Part shown: in pieces, positions 5,717 through 5,767 of the stretch
How positions within the stretch are numbered: the stretch's first letter is position 1
Layout of the letters: each line of letters starts with the position of its first letter
Assembly: GCA_020024235.1 (NCBI GenBank)
Contig: JAHHUA010000108.1
Location: 1 to 5,767 of the forward strand
From: Oscillospiraceae bacterium
GTDB lineage: Bacteria; Bacillota; Clostridia; Oscillospirales; Ruminococcaceae
Reading direction: 5' to 3'
Length of the DNA: 5,767 nt
Made by a program: the position numbers and the translations under genes
Notes under the pieces: model-generated
What the model was told of the DNA's origin: nothing
Database searches by the model: none
The model's input: the letters and a program-made list of their open reading frames with translations, nothing else

Positions 5717-5767
5717 TTTTTTTAAATACACTCTTTTTTATATACCAAATACAGTATTTCATAAATC
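5658..5767 (-). CDS. Possible 3' end of an upstream gene, running off the right edge (low confidence)
   Basis: Reading leftward from the window edge, one minus-strand frame stays open for 35 sense codons to a TAG at 5658-5660; the other two frames meet stops. The encoded tail is rich in Lys, Asn, Ile and Tyr, contains KYCIWYIKKSVFKKIDKD, and ends in a run of Asn. The stop lies 46 bases before capE, a normal intra-operon distance. An upstream polysaccharide gene such as a glycosyltransferase would fit the context, but I do not recognise the family. Against it, the stretch is only about 18% GC by hand count, much lower than the certain genes, and a chance open frame of this length is possible in such DNA. 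It may instead be the promoter region of capE. Confidence 0.33.
   Translation of the reverse strand, partial: FMKYCIWYIKKSVFKKIDKDIFYSDYLNSLNKNNN

Overview
This window reads as chromosomal DNA from a low-GC Gram-positive bacterium (Bacillota, plausibly an anaerobic clostridial or gut lineage). Three things point there: strongly AT-rich intergenic DNA, AAGGAG-type Shine-Dalgarno sites about 9 bases from the starts, and closest remembered matches to the Staphylococcus/Firmicute versions of each protein. Genus and species cannot be set from the sequence alone.

Layout. Positions 1-239 are an AT-rich leader with a possible terminator hairpin at the extreme left edge, several short dyads and the ohyA ribosome binding site. 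Positions 240-2015 (+) encode a full-length 591-residue oleate hydratase (OhyA, the former 'myosin-cross-reactive antigen' family). It adds water to the cis-9 double bond of oleate and related unsaturated fatty acids. Positions 2016-2132 are a convergent gap holding a perfect 15-16 bp hairpin that can terminate transcription from both sides. Positions 2133-5611 (-) are three genes in reading order capE/fnlA, capF/fnlB and capG/fnlC, with gaps of only 11 and 48 bases. Positions 5612-5767 are very AT-rich. They hold the capE ribosome binding site and probably, but not certainly, the last codons of another minus-strand gene that runs off the window.

How the genes work together. CapE, CapF and CapG are the complete cytoplasmic route from UDP-GlcNAc to UDP-N-acetyl-L-fucosamine (UDP-L-FucNAc). 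CapE does 4,6-dehydration with C5 inversion. CapF does C3 epimerisation in its cupin domain and NADPH reduction at C4 in its Rossmann domain. CapG does the final C2 epimerisation. All key motifs I can check are intact, so the cassette should be functional. It is probably the downstream end of a capsule or other surface-polysaccharide operon lying to the right, and the bidirectional terminator marks where that operon stops. OhyA has no biochemical link to FucNAc synthesis and is most likely just the neighbour at the locus edge.

I found no CRISPR array, tRNA, rRNA, transposase, toxin-antitoxin pair or phage-like gene. Nothing here amounts to a clearly new system. The most unusual points are small: an Ala in place of the third Gly of the OhyA dinucleotide-binding motif, a CapF longer than the S. 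aureus form, and repeated short motifs in the two AT-rich flanks.
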